Assembly (NCBI RefSeq): GCF_003672135.1
Contig: NC_039513.1
Span: 1,116,001 to 1,180,000, forward strand
Length of the DNA stretch: 64,000 nucleotides
DNA from: Ooceraea biroi
Taxonomy: Eukaryota > Arthropoda > Insecta > Hymenoptera > Formicidae
Reading direction: 5' to 3'
In this document: piece by piece, positions 32,951 to 44,266 of the stretch
Numbering within the stretch: position 1 is the first letter of the stretch
Layout of the letters: each line of letters opens with the position of its first letter
Notes under the pieces: model-generated
The model's database searches: none
What the model saw: only the letters and a program-made list of their open reading frames with translations
What the model was told of the DNA's origin: nothing
Made by a program: the position numbers and the translations under genes

Positions 32951-33291
32951 TACAGGGTTCACCAAAAGTATGGGTACCCCTAAATTTTACAAAAACTATG
33001 CATTTTAAAGAAACTGTTTCAGACAAAAGTTGTAGAGTTTCAAGTAACGCATTACATAGCAATATCAGTATTACCTTGAAGAGTGTTATCAAGGTCACAT
33101 GAAGGTTACCTTCAATTTCTTAAATGAAAACCCCTATTTTTTATTACATATTCCTGTAGCTTATCTCCAGAGCTTTTCAAAACATTATAGTAAAGTATAT
33201 TCTTATTAAGTACTTTTCGAGTTATAGAGCTTGAAATATAGCATAAGTTTCGTAAAATTTAGGGATTTCCATACTTTTGATAAATCCTGTA
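32951..33291. mobile_element. Single-arm MITE, TACAGGGTTCACC terminus
   Basis: The left end is TACAGGGTTCACCAAAAGTA; the right end is CATACTTTTGATAAATCCTGTA. It contains one family core (TCAAGGTCACATGAAGGT; CTTTTCGAGTTATAGAGC). It is short-TIR and non-autonomous. Confidence 0.8.
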
Positions 33292-33882
33292 TATTTAATC
33301 TAAATTAACCCTTTCAGAGACACGGGTACGTATACAGGGTCCGACAAAAGTATGGAATCCCTAAATTTTACGAAAACTATGCATTTTAGAGAAAATTGCT
33401 TCAGATAAAAGTTGTATGGTTTCAAATAGCGCATTACACAGCAATATCAGTATGACTTTGAAAAGTGTTGTCAAGGTCACATAAAGGTCATCTTCAATTT
33501 CCTAAATTGAAATCCCCATTTTTTATTGCATATTCTTGTAGCTTATCTCGAGAGCTTTCCAAAACACTATAATATAGCCTTTTTTCATGAAGTACTTTTC
33601 GAGTTATGGAGCTTGAAAATTACGGTATCGTGGGTTTGATCGTTTTATGCGCTGTACACACGTCAACACTTTTGCGTCTAGATCGAGTGTATACATTAAG
33701 TGTCGACGTGTGTACAGCGCTTGAGACCGTGTTGCTAAAGACAATTGCAGTGTCTCAATTGTTTCTACAATTCACGTATGGACACGTCCAAACGAGTATT
33801 GTATGGCGCTCTAGTGTATTTCCAATCAGACGGAAATTTTTAGCGAATGTCGCGATAATGTCGAAGTTTGGCTAGACGAAAG

Positions 33883-34020
33883 TAAAAACAAAACTTTTAA
33901 TTTCCCTTTTGGAAGGGCACCCGCACCTATGGGACGTCTCGCAGGCTGATTATAAAAATCGTTCAAGTCGTACAGCTTCAATTGAACAACTCGCGCAGCA
34001 ATTTAATACTGATTCTAGAG
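33883..34020 (+). pseudogene. MADF-domain fragment of a Harbinger accessory protein
   Basis: The plus frame reads LLISLLEGHPHLWDVSQADY, then KNRSSRTASIEQLAQQFN. This is the first half of a MADF (Myb/SANT-like) DNA-binding domain, with the typical HPxLWD...DYKNR...W/I..LA pattern. In Harbinger elements this protein recruits the transposase to DNA. It stops at the internal deletion junction. Confidence 0.7.
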
Positions 34021-34138
34021 AAATCATCTCTCTTTTTTTCACCCACTCTTTCATCCATAATTTTCTTTTTCGTCTTCTATGTTTCCTTTTTATCACGATA
34101 CAAGCGACTACCACAGCAGCGAGCATATGTTCTTCCAT
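34017..34138 (-). pseudogene. Harbinger transposase N-terminal fragment
   Basis: From the Met at 34138 the minus frame gives MEEHMLAAVVVACIVIKRKH then RRRKRKLWMKEWVKKRE. The pattern of a short hydrophobic start, an Arg/Lys run and W..W..KR matches the beginning of PIF-Harbinger (DDE_Tnp_4) transposases. The catalytic domain is deleted. Confidence 0.6.
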
Positions 34139-34335
34139 ATTGACTGATTTAAATCGACTCCCATCTAGCTTAAATGTGGAGAAGTGTAGACAGACGCGAT
34201 ACTTTTTGCCGATATCTAGACCCGACATAAGTGTATGACACTACTCTATCCTCAAAAATTGCAATACGTATAGACGGTAATGACACTGATCTAGACATAA
34301 GTGTCCGCTCTAAGTGTAATCGTGTATACGCGCTA

Positions 34336-36417
34336 TTAGAGTACATTCTGAAAGTGGCTTCCATTGACTTCCTGAGAGTATGCCAATCTTTGATAGAACG
34401 CAAAAATAGCTCTACGATTATATTCAGCAGATATTAAAGCTGCTTCATCCCTTATCCGCTATCTCAATTCTTGGATGCTTTGAGGTTTTGTTTCGTAAAC
34501 CTTACTCTTCAGGTAACCCCAAAAGTAATAATCAAGAGGACTTAGATCTGGTGTCCGAGGTGGCCAATCTTTTCCTTCCTCATTTTGGTTCCTTCTTCTT
34601 TCTATCTACCTCTGTGAGAAAACCTCATTTAAAATTCGACGTGGTCCTGCACCAAAATGAGGCGGAGCTCCATCATGTTGAAACCATATTTGCTCGTAGT
34701 TATTCGGAAAAATATTTTGTATGGCTGGAATTATTTGATCTACAAGTAATCCCTCGTACATTTGAGCATTAAGATTTCCCTCCAAAAACAACGGCCCTAT
34801 CAAATAAGTATCTATCATGCCACACCATACATTTACTTTTTGCGGGTATTGCGTGTGAGTTTCCTGCACCCAATTTGCATTTTTATCTGACCAGAAGTGA
34901 ACATTTTGATTATTAACCTCTTCTGTCAACGTAAAGGTTGCCTCGTCTGTGACAACAAGTTGATAAAGAAAGTTGGGCGAGGCATCTATTAGCTCCATTA
35001 TTCTTGCACAGAAGCGCAAACAAAGCTCATTATCTCCATCTTGCACCTCTTGAACATACTGCAGTTTGTATGGATGTAATTTATTTTTTCTTATAATTCT
35101 GTGGATGGACCTGGGAGCAATGTCGTGAACTTGTGCTGTTCTACTAAGAGACATATGGGGATTTTCAATAAAACTCTGCAGAATATCATGTTGTTTAAAA
35201 CGACCTGCCGGTTTTATAGTGTCGTCCGTTGCGCGGATCAGCTCGTCGGCTATGGGTCCGGTAACGAGAGGTCGCGGACAGTGAATAGACCAATGTAACA
35301 AATGAAAACAAGTGTTCATTTTAATGTTTGTTGCTGATAGCAACCCGCACCAGGCTGTTTGTGTGCTCGCGTGCGAGGCGGTGTATCGGTAGCTACACCG
35401 CGACGTCTACAATTTCTTTCGCTGCGCAGGGCGGCGCGGCCCATTGTGGGTATCGCGCGTTTTCGCGTCGGACGTATCCCCGTGCTAGATGTTTGTCGGC
35501 GCGGGGAACACCTGCCCCCTTTGTTGTCACGTCGCGTACGCGGCCCGGTTGATGGTAGGTGGGTGGACGGTCCCGCGGGGGACCCGCGGTCTGTAGGGAT
35601 GGTGGATCGTAGATCTCGTCGCTCGACCGAATCGCGTGATGGAGAACGCTCGACGAAGGCGAAGAACGCTTCACCCCGGTGACGGTTCGGTGGAGAACGG
35701 TATTGACGGATGTTCGGTCGTTTGCTGAGAATGCTCAGCGGAGGCCAAGAACGCTTGACCCGGGTTCGGACCAGATAGGTATGCGAGACGGGCTTAGCCA
35801 AGAACGCTTGGCGGAGGCAAATCACACTTTACCCCGGTGTTCATCTGATTCGCTTGGTTAGGCTTCGGAAAACGGATTTCGGATGCGGAGTCTGATCGTA
35901 ACGATCGAATTGGATCGGAAAGAGTGATCTAAGTTCCCGGATCGCAGCCCTTATATACCACGCAAGTGGTGGCCCGGGGGCGACGGCGTCGGAGCGGCGG
36001 TCGGAAAAACAAATCGGGAAAATACCCCGACGCTACGCCACCTTCCGGGCCTTACCCCGGCGGTTCATTTATATATATAATTTATTGGGCGCACAGCGCC
36101 TGGTCCTCATCCGCCAGATGTTCGGGTGGACGGCATCGGCGGCTAGTCGGCCGATCAGACGATGCAGGGGGGTGCATCGTTACATGTTTATTCTCATTAC
36201 TTGCAGATAATGACCTGCCTGATCTAGAGCGATTATTTACACTACCAGTTTCTTGAAAACGTTGTATTGTTTTCGAAACAGTGGATTTATTAATTTGACG
36301 ATTCGAAAAAGTCTTATTAAATAATCGAACTACTTCAGTTAACGATCGTTCATTATCACCTCATCCGCGCATCATGAGGATAATGATTCCTTCACACTCC
36401 GACAATTCGTTAGCCAT
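34336..36417 (-). pseudogene. DD41D-type mariner transposase interrupted by an LTR-like insert
   Basis: The Met at 36417 begins MANELSECEGIIILMM; helix-turn-helix sequence follows (KSTVSKTIQRFQETGSV; RSRSGRSLSAS). The 991-bp insert splits the gene at codon KHD; after it come [20 protein letters not shown], the first Asp in VVTDEATF, the second in [10 protein letters not shown] and the third in PDLSPLDYYFWG (about 34520). I count 46 residues between the last two, slightly more than the 41 of DD41D elements. Stops include a TGA near 36367, a TAG near 34613 and a TAG near 34448. The C terminus YSQEVNG ends with a TAA at 34336-34338 that coincides with the Harbinger TSD. Confidence 0.85.
35192..36182. 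mobile_element. 991-bp LTR-like insert with 5-bp duplication CATGT
   Basis: CATGT at 35187-35191 and 36183-36187 flanks the insert; removing it restores the transposase reading frame exactly. The insert is GC-rich, starts TGTTTAAAACG and ends GGTGCATCGTTA, with no TIRs and no coherent gene. Size, composition and target duplication suit a solo LTR, although the 3' end is TTA or TTACA rather than a clean CA. Long open frames inside it on both strands reflect GC content. Confidence 0.6.
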
Positions 36418-36439
36418 TTTTTAAGTCAAACGATTAATA

Positions 36440-36707
36440 TTTAATTTATTAATTTCCGACCTAAGAAGACAAAAGTTCTCAGCAGACGCGGAGAGTGCTC
36501 TGCTCTGAACGCTATCACCCTATCTGAATGCTTATGTGCAAGAAAATAACACTCTACACCATGGCGTTTGCATTTTATACCCCGTGGGAGTATCGATAAG
36601 GGAGTCAGGGGGAGGGGGAGGGGAAGAGAGGGCAATTGGATCGTTGGATGCTTCTATTGGGCCCTCAGGAAGGAATTCAATTCCCCAATGATTATTACTT
36701 TTAGATA
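36440..36707. other. Upstream region of the DD41D transposase
   Basis: Between the transposase start and the right TIR lies a GGGGGAGGGGGAGGGG purine run (about 36608-36623) and mixed DNA. It is probably the transposase promoter side; no motif was identified. Confidence 0.35.
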
Positions 36708-37018
36708 ATGCTGATGCCGGCGATACCGTAACTTTCAAGCTCCATAACTCGAAAAGTATTTTATGAAAAAGGCTATATTATAGTGTTTTGAAAAGCTCTC
36801 GAGATAAGTTACAAGAATATGCAATAAAAAATGGGGATTTCCATTTAAGAAATTGAAGATAACCTTCATGTGACCTTGACAACACTCTTCAAGGTCATAC
36901 TGATATTGCTGTGTAATGCGCTATTTGAAACCATACAACTTTTGTCTGCAGCAATTTTCTCTAAAATGCATAGTCTTCGTAAAATTTAGGAGTTTCCATA
37001 CTTTTACCGGACCCTGTA

Positions 37019-37572
37019 TGTACCACTTACATTGCCGCAGTTTTATTATTGTTATTCTTACAATTTGGCCATACTAATGGTACCTTTTTATTTTTCTGAC
37101 TTCTAAATACTTGTCCTTCCAGTTTTATTAATATTTTTATTTATTATAATAATTAACAATTATTATGAAGAAATAAAGGTGAAAAAATAGCATTTTATTA
37201 AATTTAAATTTGTTCCGGACGACACAAATAAAGATAGGAGGCGAAAATAATTACTGAATATACTTGATACCTCCTATTATCATATGTAATTTTTGTAAAT
37301 TTTTTCGCAGGTTCACTTTTTTATAACTAAATAAACAATTACATATTTTTGCGAAATAAGTGAGAAATGACCTTTTAAAATATATATTGAAAAATATTAC
37401 AAGTTGAGTTTTTTAGTTTCAAAATCATGATACATATAAATCCAGGTTATTCCAGGCATTCAGTTTTGCAAATCATTTTTAATGTGCTCACAAGGGATCA
37501 TTTTCGATATAACCCCGACTTGAAAGATGTTACGTCCCGACAAAATTCTCCGTGTTCCGAATTCCTTCCTTA
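37019..37572. other. AT-rich gene-free stretch
   Basis: No supported gene. A minus-strand AAT|GTAAGT at about 37033 is a strong donor-like sequence after a ~30-codon open frame, but no acceptor was convincing. Confidence 0.35.
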
Positions 37573-38623
37573 TACAGAGTGCTCCCGGGTTAAATCGCCA
37601 AACTTGAAATATGAATTGAGGACCTCAAAACAAACAAAATTGTCCTCTGGAACTACGCTCGCAAACGCTTCGTTTAAGAGATATTGACTTCTTAAATAAC
37701 AGAAGTACAGAAATAAATAATGTTGAAATAATCTATGTTTATCCTGTTTATTGCTTTATAGTAATCAAATGGGGTACTCTCAAGCAAAAAGTGTATGAAG
37801 TGCCTGGTAATGACCTTCAATCATTAAAACAGGATAGTGCAAGCGTGCGAAGAAATTACAGACGCACAATGTCAGTCAGCTACTCATTCTGTGATCGATA
37901 GGTGCCCCGCTTGTCTCCGGACTGGAGGCCATCATTTTGAACAAAACATGTAATAGTTAAATTTTGATTACTGTTCAGTTCTTGCTCTCGATTCTCCGCG
38001 AGGTGTGATTCAGCTACTCGGTCCACCGAACCACACGCGGCAAGAGAAAAAAGTGCGTGAACCGAAGTGAGAGATTAGTCACGACGTAACGTGAGAGATG
38101 AACGCGAGATATATCGCGAGGATGAGCTTATGTAGATAGAGAAATGACTGAGAGTGTGAAATTGAGTTCTCAAACGCAACTATATTAAACACACTTGATA
38201 TACAAAGGATTTCGCTGAGTCTCCGACGCGAGGTGATTCGATCGATAGTCAAGACAAGACTCTGGCAGGTTCCCGTCTGTCCGGCGGGCTGGCGGGGAAA
38301 AACGGAGCATAGATCGCGTCAAAACATGTTGACGATTACGCCGATAACGAGGTATCGATATACAGTGAGTCGATCGCACAATAAGGAGGAAACTAGACAT
38401 GATTTCGAATAAATGAGTTAAAGTTTAAACAATTACTATAAAGCAATAAACAGGATAAACATAGATTATTTCAACATTATTTATTCCTATACTCCATTAC
38501 TTAAGAAGTCAATATCTTTTAAACGAAGCGTTTGCGAGCATAGTTCCAGAGGAAAATTTTGTTTGCTTTGAGGTCCTCAATTCATATTTCAAGTTTGGCG
38601 ATTTAACTCGGGAGCACCCTGTA
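37573..38623. mobile_element. 1.05-kb TIR element, ~190-bp arms
   Basis: The ends read TACAGAGTGCTCCCGGGTTA and TAACTCGGGAGCACCCTGTA. The arms (37573-37765 and about 38430-38623) are inverted copies. The centre (about 37780-38420) is unrelated, GC-richer and has no recognised gene. Non-autonomous. Confidence 0.85.
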
Positions 38624-38688
38624 GAATTTACCTTTTTTTAGCTAACACCATATATCGATATTACTGCACCGCAATAAAACTTTCTCCT

Positions 38689-38937
38689 TTATGATTCATC
38701 CCAAAATTCCTTTCTGAACAACCTCTCAAAGGACCAAGGTTGCAATATGGCCATCACCCCCGACATAGCATAGGACTTACTCATACGAAATATATTTTTT
38801 TGCAGTGTCTTAATTATATTAAATTGATCATTCTCCAGAATCCGGTTTATGATCATGCGAATGTAATTATTGTAGGTAAATATTAAACAAGCCGTGCAAA
38901 GTGAAGTGTGACCATATCTTTCGAATTTCTTTTTCAT
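38689..38937 (-). CDS. Uncharacterised 82-codon open frame
   Basis: An uninterrupted minus frame, MKKKFERYGHTSLCTACLIF to a C terminus RLFRKEFWDES. Composition is protein-like and no repeat underlies it, but I recognise no family. It could be a fragment of an exon or of a transposon gene. There is no supporting splice or promoter evidence. Confidence 0.25.
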   Translation of the reverse strand: MKKKFERYGHTSLCTACLIFTYNNYIRMIINRILENDQFNIIKTLQKNIFRMSKSYAMSGVMAILQPWSFERLFRKEFWDES

Positions 38938-38987
38938 TATTATAAATAAAGCGCTATGTCTTATTGCGTAATGTTAATGCACGGAAT

Positions 38988-40205
38988 AAGGGGTCAGACC
39001 GGTGTGATCGACCGAAAAAAATAGGTAATATTTAAATGTGAATTGTCGGAGAATTAGAAAAGCTAGAGACTTGCGGTTTGGCACTTTACTTAAGTACACC
39101 ATAAAGGTATGAAATGTGCAAAATAAAAAAAATTTAGTTGGAATATTGTTTATTAACATATTAAGAAAAGTTGATTTTTTTAAACATAGGTAATCGGTGT
39201 CGACGATTCCGCCATATTGGATGGTCTGGAATAAAAGAAAAAATAATATTATTAAAGTATATTGTATTCTCTAAGCATTGACCGAGATTTTTTCAAAAGT
39301 TTTTGAAAGTTGACTGAAAAAAATTTTTTAATTTTTGGTTCGTGTTTTTGCACCAAAATTGTTAATTCGTTTGTTAATATTTTGCAAACTAACAATGATA
39401 TTGCAAAAATCCTCGGTCAATGCTTAGAGAAAACTATAAGGATAATAACAAATCAAAAATCAAGTCAATCCGATAAGTACATCCTAAGAAACCTTCGACA
39501 CCGTTTTGAAAAACATAGTTTCGAGAAAAACGCATTTAAAGTTTTACAACATAGTCTTTCAATTATACAGTGCAAACTATTTTGTTCTTACCGCTAATCT
39601 GCCATGCCAGCTTCATAATAAGTATCTTCCTTATCGTCGCTTCCTGCTTTGCTCTGCCATTTTAAAATACGGCCCTCTTTTGATGCCTCGAACGTCTGTG
39701 CTTCAGCAGTCAAAATTCTCTCTTCGTCCAAAGCTTCACAAATGTTTACCGTAATCGGTCCGATTATTGTATTTAGTATTCATCATCAAAAGAATACTTG
39801 AATAGCCTTGATTAAATATGCTGCTGGCAATATTGACAGCAATTTTAAATGTCGTTTTTGGAGCAAAAGTTCAAATTAAAGCGTTCAAGCTTTCATTAAA
39901 ATTTTGGATGTAACCACCCAAACAGCGCTCAAATTATCTTTACTGAAAAGTGGGGACACATAATACCAACATTTTGACCTGCTAGGCCTGTTGTCTAACC
40001 TGCCTAACTTGTTAGGGTGCGCTCGGCCTATTCTGTGCGACCGGCGCGCAGGTACACGAGTCCGCTATAGGCTCTGTAACTCGTAAATTCTAATTCGAAT
40101 TTATACTTAAAACCTTTTATCCCTTATTCTACAAGCTTCAAACTATTTTGTACAGCAAAAAATTTTTTTCGAATTTTTGAAAATTTTACACCGGTCTGAC
40201 CCCTT
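38988..40205. mobile_element. 1.2-kb element with AGGGGTCAGACCGGTGT TIRs
   Basis: AGGGGTCAGACCGGTGT at 38989 and its exact inverse at about 40188-40204 bound the element, with TA on each side. An internal hairpin (CTCTAAGCATTGACCGAG near 39271; CTCGGTCAATGCTTAGAG near 39411) occupies the middle. No transposase is present; open frames are short and unrecognised. Confidence 0.75.
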
Positions 40206-40289
40206 AATGATACCGATAGTTTTCTTTGTTAAGATGAAACTATACATAAAATATCATAGAAACATGTACATACAAAAATCGTTATAACT

Positions 40290-40770
40290 TTCGCGAAGAC
40301 TCCGCGGGCCAAGAGTGGGGATTTGCGCGGGATCCTCTCTCTCTGCCTACGGAGCTCGTTGCAGCCATTTTCGAGATCTCCTATTGGCTAAAAGAAAACT
40401 CCGTTGCTCACAAATTTAGTATAAATAGAACCAGTCAGGTTTTCCTCGCTCTCTTCTACTCCTGCTTCTTGCGTCCGCGGTTTCCTTAGTCCCTCAGTTT
40501 TCCGGTTCGGTTTAAAACAGTACAACGGCGAGATCTCTAAATTGGCGTCAACGCAGACGCAAACCAAGGTTTATATTATATCTATTTTTTCCAAATTCGC
40601 TCAATTCCGTCTATTAATTATCCTCAATAAATACAGTACTTTGTTAACTAAACATTTAATTAATATTCGAATCTCCAACTCTCGCATTCCTTTTCCGATA
40701 ACTTCTGATCCTCCTTGCATCGTAACGCGCACACGACTTGAGTCCCTGGGAAACATTGCTTAAATGCATT
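40290..40770 (+). promoter_or_regulatory. Promoter-like region, possible solo LTR
   Basis: In order: CTATTGGCTA (reverse CCAAT box, ~40381), TATAAATAGAACCAGTCAG (TATA box with an initiator-like CAGT, ~40420), a pyrimidine-rich leader, and AATAAA (~40626). This U3-R-U5 order suggests an LTR, but neither TG/CA ends nor a target duplication could be fixed. Confidence 0.35.
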
Positions 40771-41230
40771 GAGTCCAAAAACTAAAATATTAGCGTTCAT
40801 CCCGTACCAAAGAAAACCGCAAGATAAAATCTGAATTTTTTTATAAAAAGGACGTAAAAAGACGAAAATTTTCATATCTCAAACGTTCTTTTAGGATTTT
40901 CCAAATAGAAGTAACGATTTGTTGCAACTTGCTCTTTTCGAAGTTGACCTCAAATAACTTCCGAAAGGATAAACGTGTTAACCTCTGCCTTGCGGCAAAA
41001 AATTTCTTTTTTATGCCCTTTCAAACGATGTAATACTTTATGAGCGGTTTCATTAAAACTTTTTAAGTTGGGGTGCCCCTGGCCCCCCCCCCCCTTGGAG
41101 GGCAACCGCCCCAACATTCTTAAAAGAGTAAGCCCCTCGAAACGATCGAACACGTGTTTCACGATTTTTCATAATTTTGAACCGTTTCCAAAATATAAGT
41201 GGTGGTAACTGACTTTGTGGACACCCTGTA
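40771..41230. mobile_element. Single end of an ACAGGGTG-type element with C-run
   Basis: It terminates at GACTTTGTGGACACCCTGTA (41211-41230) and contains a run of ten or more C at about 41082. The other end was not found. It abuts the next element at a doubled TA. Confidence 0.55.
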
Positions 41231-41480
41231 TATACAGGGTGGAGCATTTAAATTGAGACAACTAAATATCATGAAAACTAGAGGAAATAGAAAAAATGTT
41301 TCAAACAAAAGTTGTAAGGTTTCAAAGGGGACGTATGATGGTGCTATTGGTTTGACTTTTGGGTGGAGTGTGGAGATGAAATGAAAGTCAGCTTCATTTT
41401 TTTAAATAGAACCCTAATTTTTTATACTCCTACATGTGTAGCCCTTCTCATGGCAATTTCAATGACTACGCACTAAACGT
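41231..41480. mobile_element. One arm of an ACAGGGTGGAGC element
   Basis: It starts TACAGGGTGGAGCATTTAAA and carries a diverged family core (CAAAAGTTGTAAGGTTTCAA; TTTTTTAAATAGAACCC). The right arm is absent. Confidence 0.65.
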
Positions 41481-41965
41481 CATTCGAGGTTAAATGACCG
41501 AAGCGGAATTTAAATTATTAAATCAAGGTAATTCTCAATTTAGTTTAATTTATTCACAACTCAATAAAATGAAGCACGTGATGGAACATTTCTTTCAGGA
41601 TATCGTTCAGCGTATAAAACAAGTGCTTTACGGACATTTCTTCGAGATTCACCATAAATGAAAATCATGTCAACTATCTCTGCCAAAGTTAATCTTTCCA
41701 TTTTATCCAAGTGTATTGTTCTTACTTAAATGATACACCAGAATAAAGAGACTGTACACTTTAACACGACACGTTTGACACTTTCTCAGCAGGCAATTGA
41801 ATAACTTTTATGTTGCTAGAAAACGCGCGTTCTGTACAGTACCACAATACGCTCGTCGCGATATTGACACAATGACTTTGTCTAACATTCACCAATCGTT
41901 CATTTAACGTATTTATAAGTGTATCGAAGTTGATGGTTACCATTTCGAGCATTTAATAAAATTAA

Positions 41966-44266
41966 TTAAACTAAAGTCCTGTCTTTATCGGCGAAAAACT
42001 GAACAATGTGCTGATTTATAGCCTCATTTGAATTGAACGTTATACCACGCAAGGAGTTTTGAAGAGAGCGAAACAAGTGGAAGTCTGACGGTGCAAGCTC
42101 AGGCGAGTATGGTGGGTGTGGCAACATCCCATCCAAGTTCCAATAATTTTTGACGGGTGATCAAACTAGTGTGTAGTCTCGTGTTGTCGTGATGGAACAC
42201 AACTCCTTTACGATTAACGAGCTCTGGACGTTTCTGGATGATGGATTCGTTCAAACTGTCCATTTGTCGACACCCAGATAGCACAAACCTATTCTGTGAA
42301 GATTCTATAAATATTTATTGAGACTATTAGAATATTCTGAGAATGTACTGATATGATGAAAAGCACATTAAATAAATGTGCAGAGAATAATAAAATGGGA
42401 CTACTTATAATATGCTGAATAGAGCCACAGAATATTCTTTGAAATATTCTTGTAATATACAAAACAGAGTTTGGGAATATTCACAGGATATTTTATATAG
42501 GTATAATTTATACATGAAAATTTACATTACTTAAAATATTTTAAATATTTGAGATATACCAATTATTTTTCACGTGTCTACTATGCATAACTATTCTGTG
42601 TATAATTGCTTTTTAAATTGTAGATATTTATGCAAATACATATTTTGATAGACAAAGGATAGAATAATACTTATTAAAATCATAATCTATTTAAACATTT
42701 ATTATGAAAATGCAGTTTTATATATTTATATGTTAACAGATATTTTGATTTTGTTACACTGCGAAAAATAATTGTAGGTATTTAAAATTGGTGTATTTGA
42801 AACATTTAAAATGTTTTAATTGATGTAAATTTTCGTTTATTTAAAATAAAATTAGAAACAATATAAATTTTAAATATTTTATAATAATTAATATATTATC
42901 ATATAATAATATCATCATCAGTATAAACTAATCACAATATTGTGATATAACATTAAGTTTCAGTAAGCAAATACGAAAATAATTCTAACCCTCTCACGGT
43001 ATCCTCTTCTTCTCGTTTCTTTGCCAGTACTGCTTCTTTCCACTTCATACAATTAAGGACACATTGAAATGCGAACAGTACCTATACGAGTTCTTCTTGA
43101 ACTGGATTATATCCTTAATCCTCAAAAATATTTATATCCTTAAAAAACGGCGATCGCGAATACTGACAAACGCGATAGACTTGTGTTGTATTCGAGCCCG
43201 ATTATTAAATCGGCAGTGTTGAAAATCAATATGCGATGGAATATCGTCGAGGACTTCACTACTTTACGTGGGAGCGTTTGTAAAAACCGAAACACAATAA
43301 TGATTCTTTTTCGAGTTACTAATATTGAAGGAATTATTCGTACTAAGTACTACGTCGTGCTTTGATGATGTGAACAATTCACTAGTTCCTAACCATTCTA
43401 TTTTCTAACGCCATCTGACTAAAAGTTGTATATTCTTTTAACGTTTTTGAAACATTCTTAGCATATTCTTATTAAATACTTTTATAATGTACTACATACA
43501 TTTATAGAATGTTCCTTGAAAACAAAAATATTCTAGACATATTCATACATCATTCTGAAGGAATATTCTCATATAAGCATATTTGACAGTAAATAGAATA
43601 TTCATAGAATTTAATGTGCTATCTGGGCAGTACACATTCGAATTGATTGTTTGGTTTCTTGGTAGGAGTTCGAAAAACACGACACCTTTAAAATCCCACC
43701 ACACTAAGAGCATAACCTTCCTCTGATAAATGTCTGCTTTCGATATCGTTTGAGGCGAATCATCACGTCGGGATCAAGACCGTTTGCGCACCACATTGTT
43801 GTAAACTATCCACTTCTTATCACCAGTTATCAGTCGCTTCAAAAAAGGATCATTTTCCTCACGTTTAATGAGCATATCGCAGATGTTTATACGCGCCGTC
43901 AAATGAACTTCTTTGAGTTCATGAGGAACCAAAATATCGAGCTTGTTTACGTATCCCAGCTTCTTCAGGTGGTCGTGAACGCTTGAATGATGGATGTTCA
44001 ATGTTTCTGCAATCTCTCGTGTCGTGTATGTGGGTTTGACTCGATCAATGCCTTTATTTTGTCGTCATCAACCTTGGTGGGCCTCCCTGACCGAGGAGCG
44101 TCGTTGAGATCAAAATCACCAGCACGGAATTTCGTGAACCATCGTTGGCACTGACGTTCTTGTAGAGCATTGTCACCGTAAACTTATCACAAGCTTGACG
44201 CGCGTTCTTCCCTTTACCGAAATAAAACAGTAAAATATGGCGAAAATGCACAGTTTGGTCTTCCAT
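41966..44266 (-). pseudogene. mariner transposase (DD34D type), split by another transposon
   Basis: It starts at the Met at 44266 (MEDQTVHFRHILLFYFGKGK), continues with the helix-turn-helix remnant and INICDMLIKREENDPFLKRL plus ITGDKKWIVY (first Asp), is interrupted at 43629-42273, and resumes with RQMDSLNESIIQKRPELVNR, the second Asp in FHHDNTRLHTSLITRQKLLE, a one-base shift, then HPPYSPELAPSDFHLF (third Asp) and a stop at 41966. Frameshifts occur near 44160 and 42120. A likely TIR, TTGGGTTGTCGGAAAAGTCA, lies at 44434-44453 on the minus strand; the opposite TIR was not found. Confidence 0.88.
42273..43627. mobile_element. 1.36-kb DNA transposon with CCCAGATAGCACA TIRs
   Basis: CCCAGATAGCACA at 42273 and TGTGCTATCTGGG ending at 43627 are exact inverse repeats. 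CA flanks both sides (42271-42272 and 43628-43629), and excision with one CA restores the mariner frame (VYC|RQM). Both subterminal regions are full of GAATATTC-type words. No transposase ORF was recognised. A 2-bp duplication is uncommon among DNA transposons; the superfamily was not assigned. Confidence 0.85.

Larger units (their letters stand above)
33648..34335. mobile_element. PIF-Harbinger internal deletion derivative
   Basis: It is flanked by TTA (33645-33647 and 34336-34338), the usual 3-bp Harbinger target. Imperfect TIRs start TGCGCTGTACACACG and end CGTGTATACGCGCTA. It contains only the beginnings of two genes pointing at each other, a MADF-domain gene and a transposase. A further inverted copy of the terminal motif lies at about 33699-33720. 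Confidence 0.7.
33333..37018 (-). mobile_element. DD41D-type mariner with ~310-bp TIRs, hosting two nested insertions
   Basis: The left arm (33333-33644) starts TACAGGGTCCGACAAAAGTA; the right arm (about 36708-37018) ends TTACCGGACCCTGTA. The two arms are inverted copies carrying the TCAAGGTCA core. Between them lies one transposase gene on the minus strand. Subtracting the nested Harbinger derivative (33648-34338) and the LTR-like insert (35192-36187) leaves about 2.0 kb. This makes it the only element of the palindromic superfamily in this window that carries its own transposase between recognisable arms. Confidence 0.85.

Noticed and set aside
35316..35825. 169-codon minus-strand ORF and overlapping plus-strand ORFs
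   Set aside because: They lie in the GC-rich LTR-like insert, overlap in several frames and have no domain.
37033..37110. Possible further exon with an AAT|GTAAGT donor on the minus strand
   Set aside because: The ~30 codons are low complexity (Asn/Lys-rich) and no acceptor with a pyrimidine tract precedes them.
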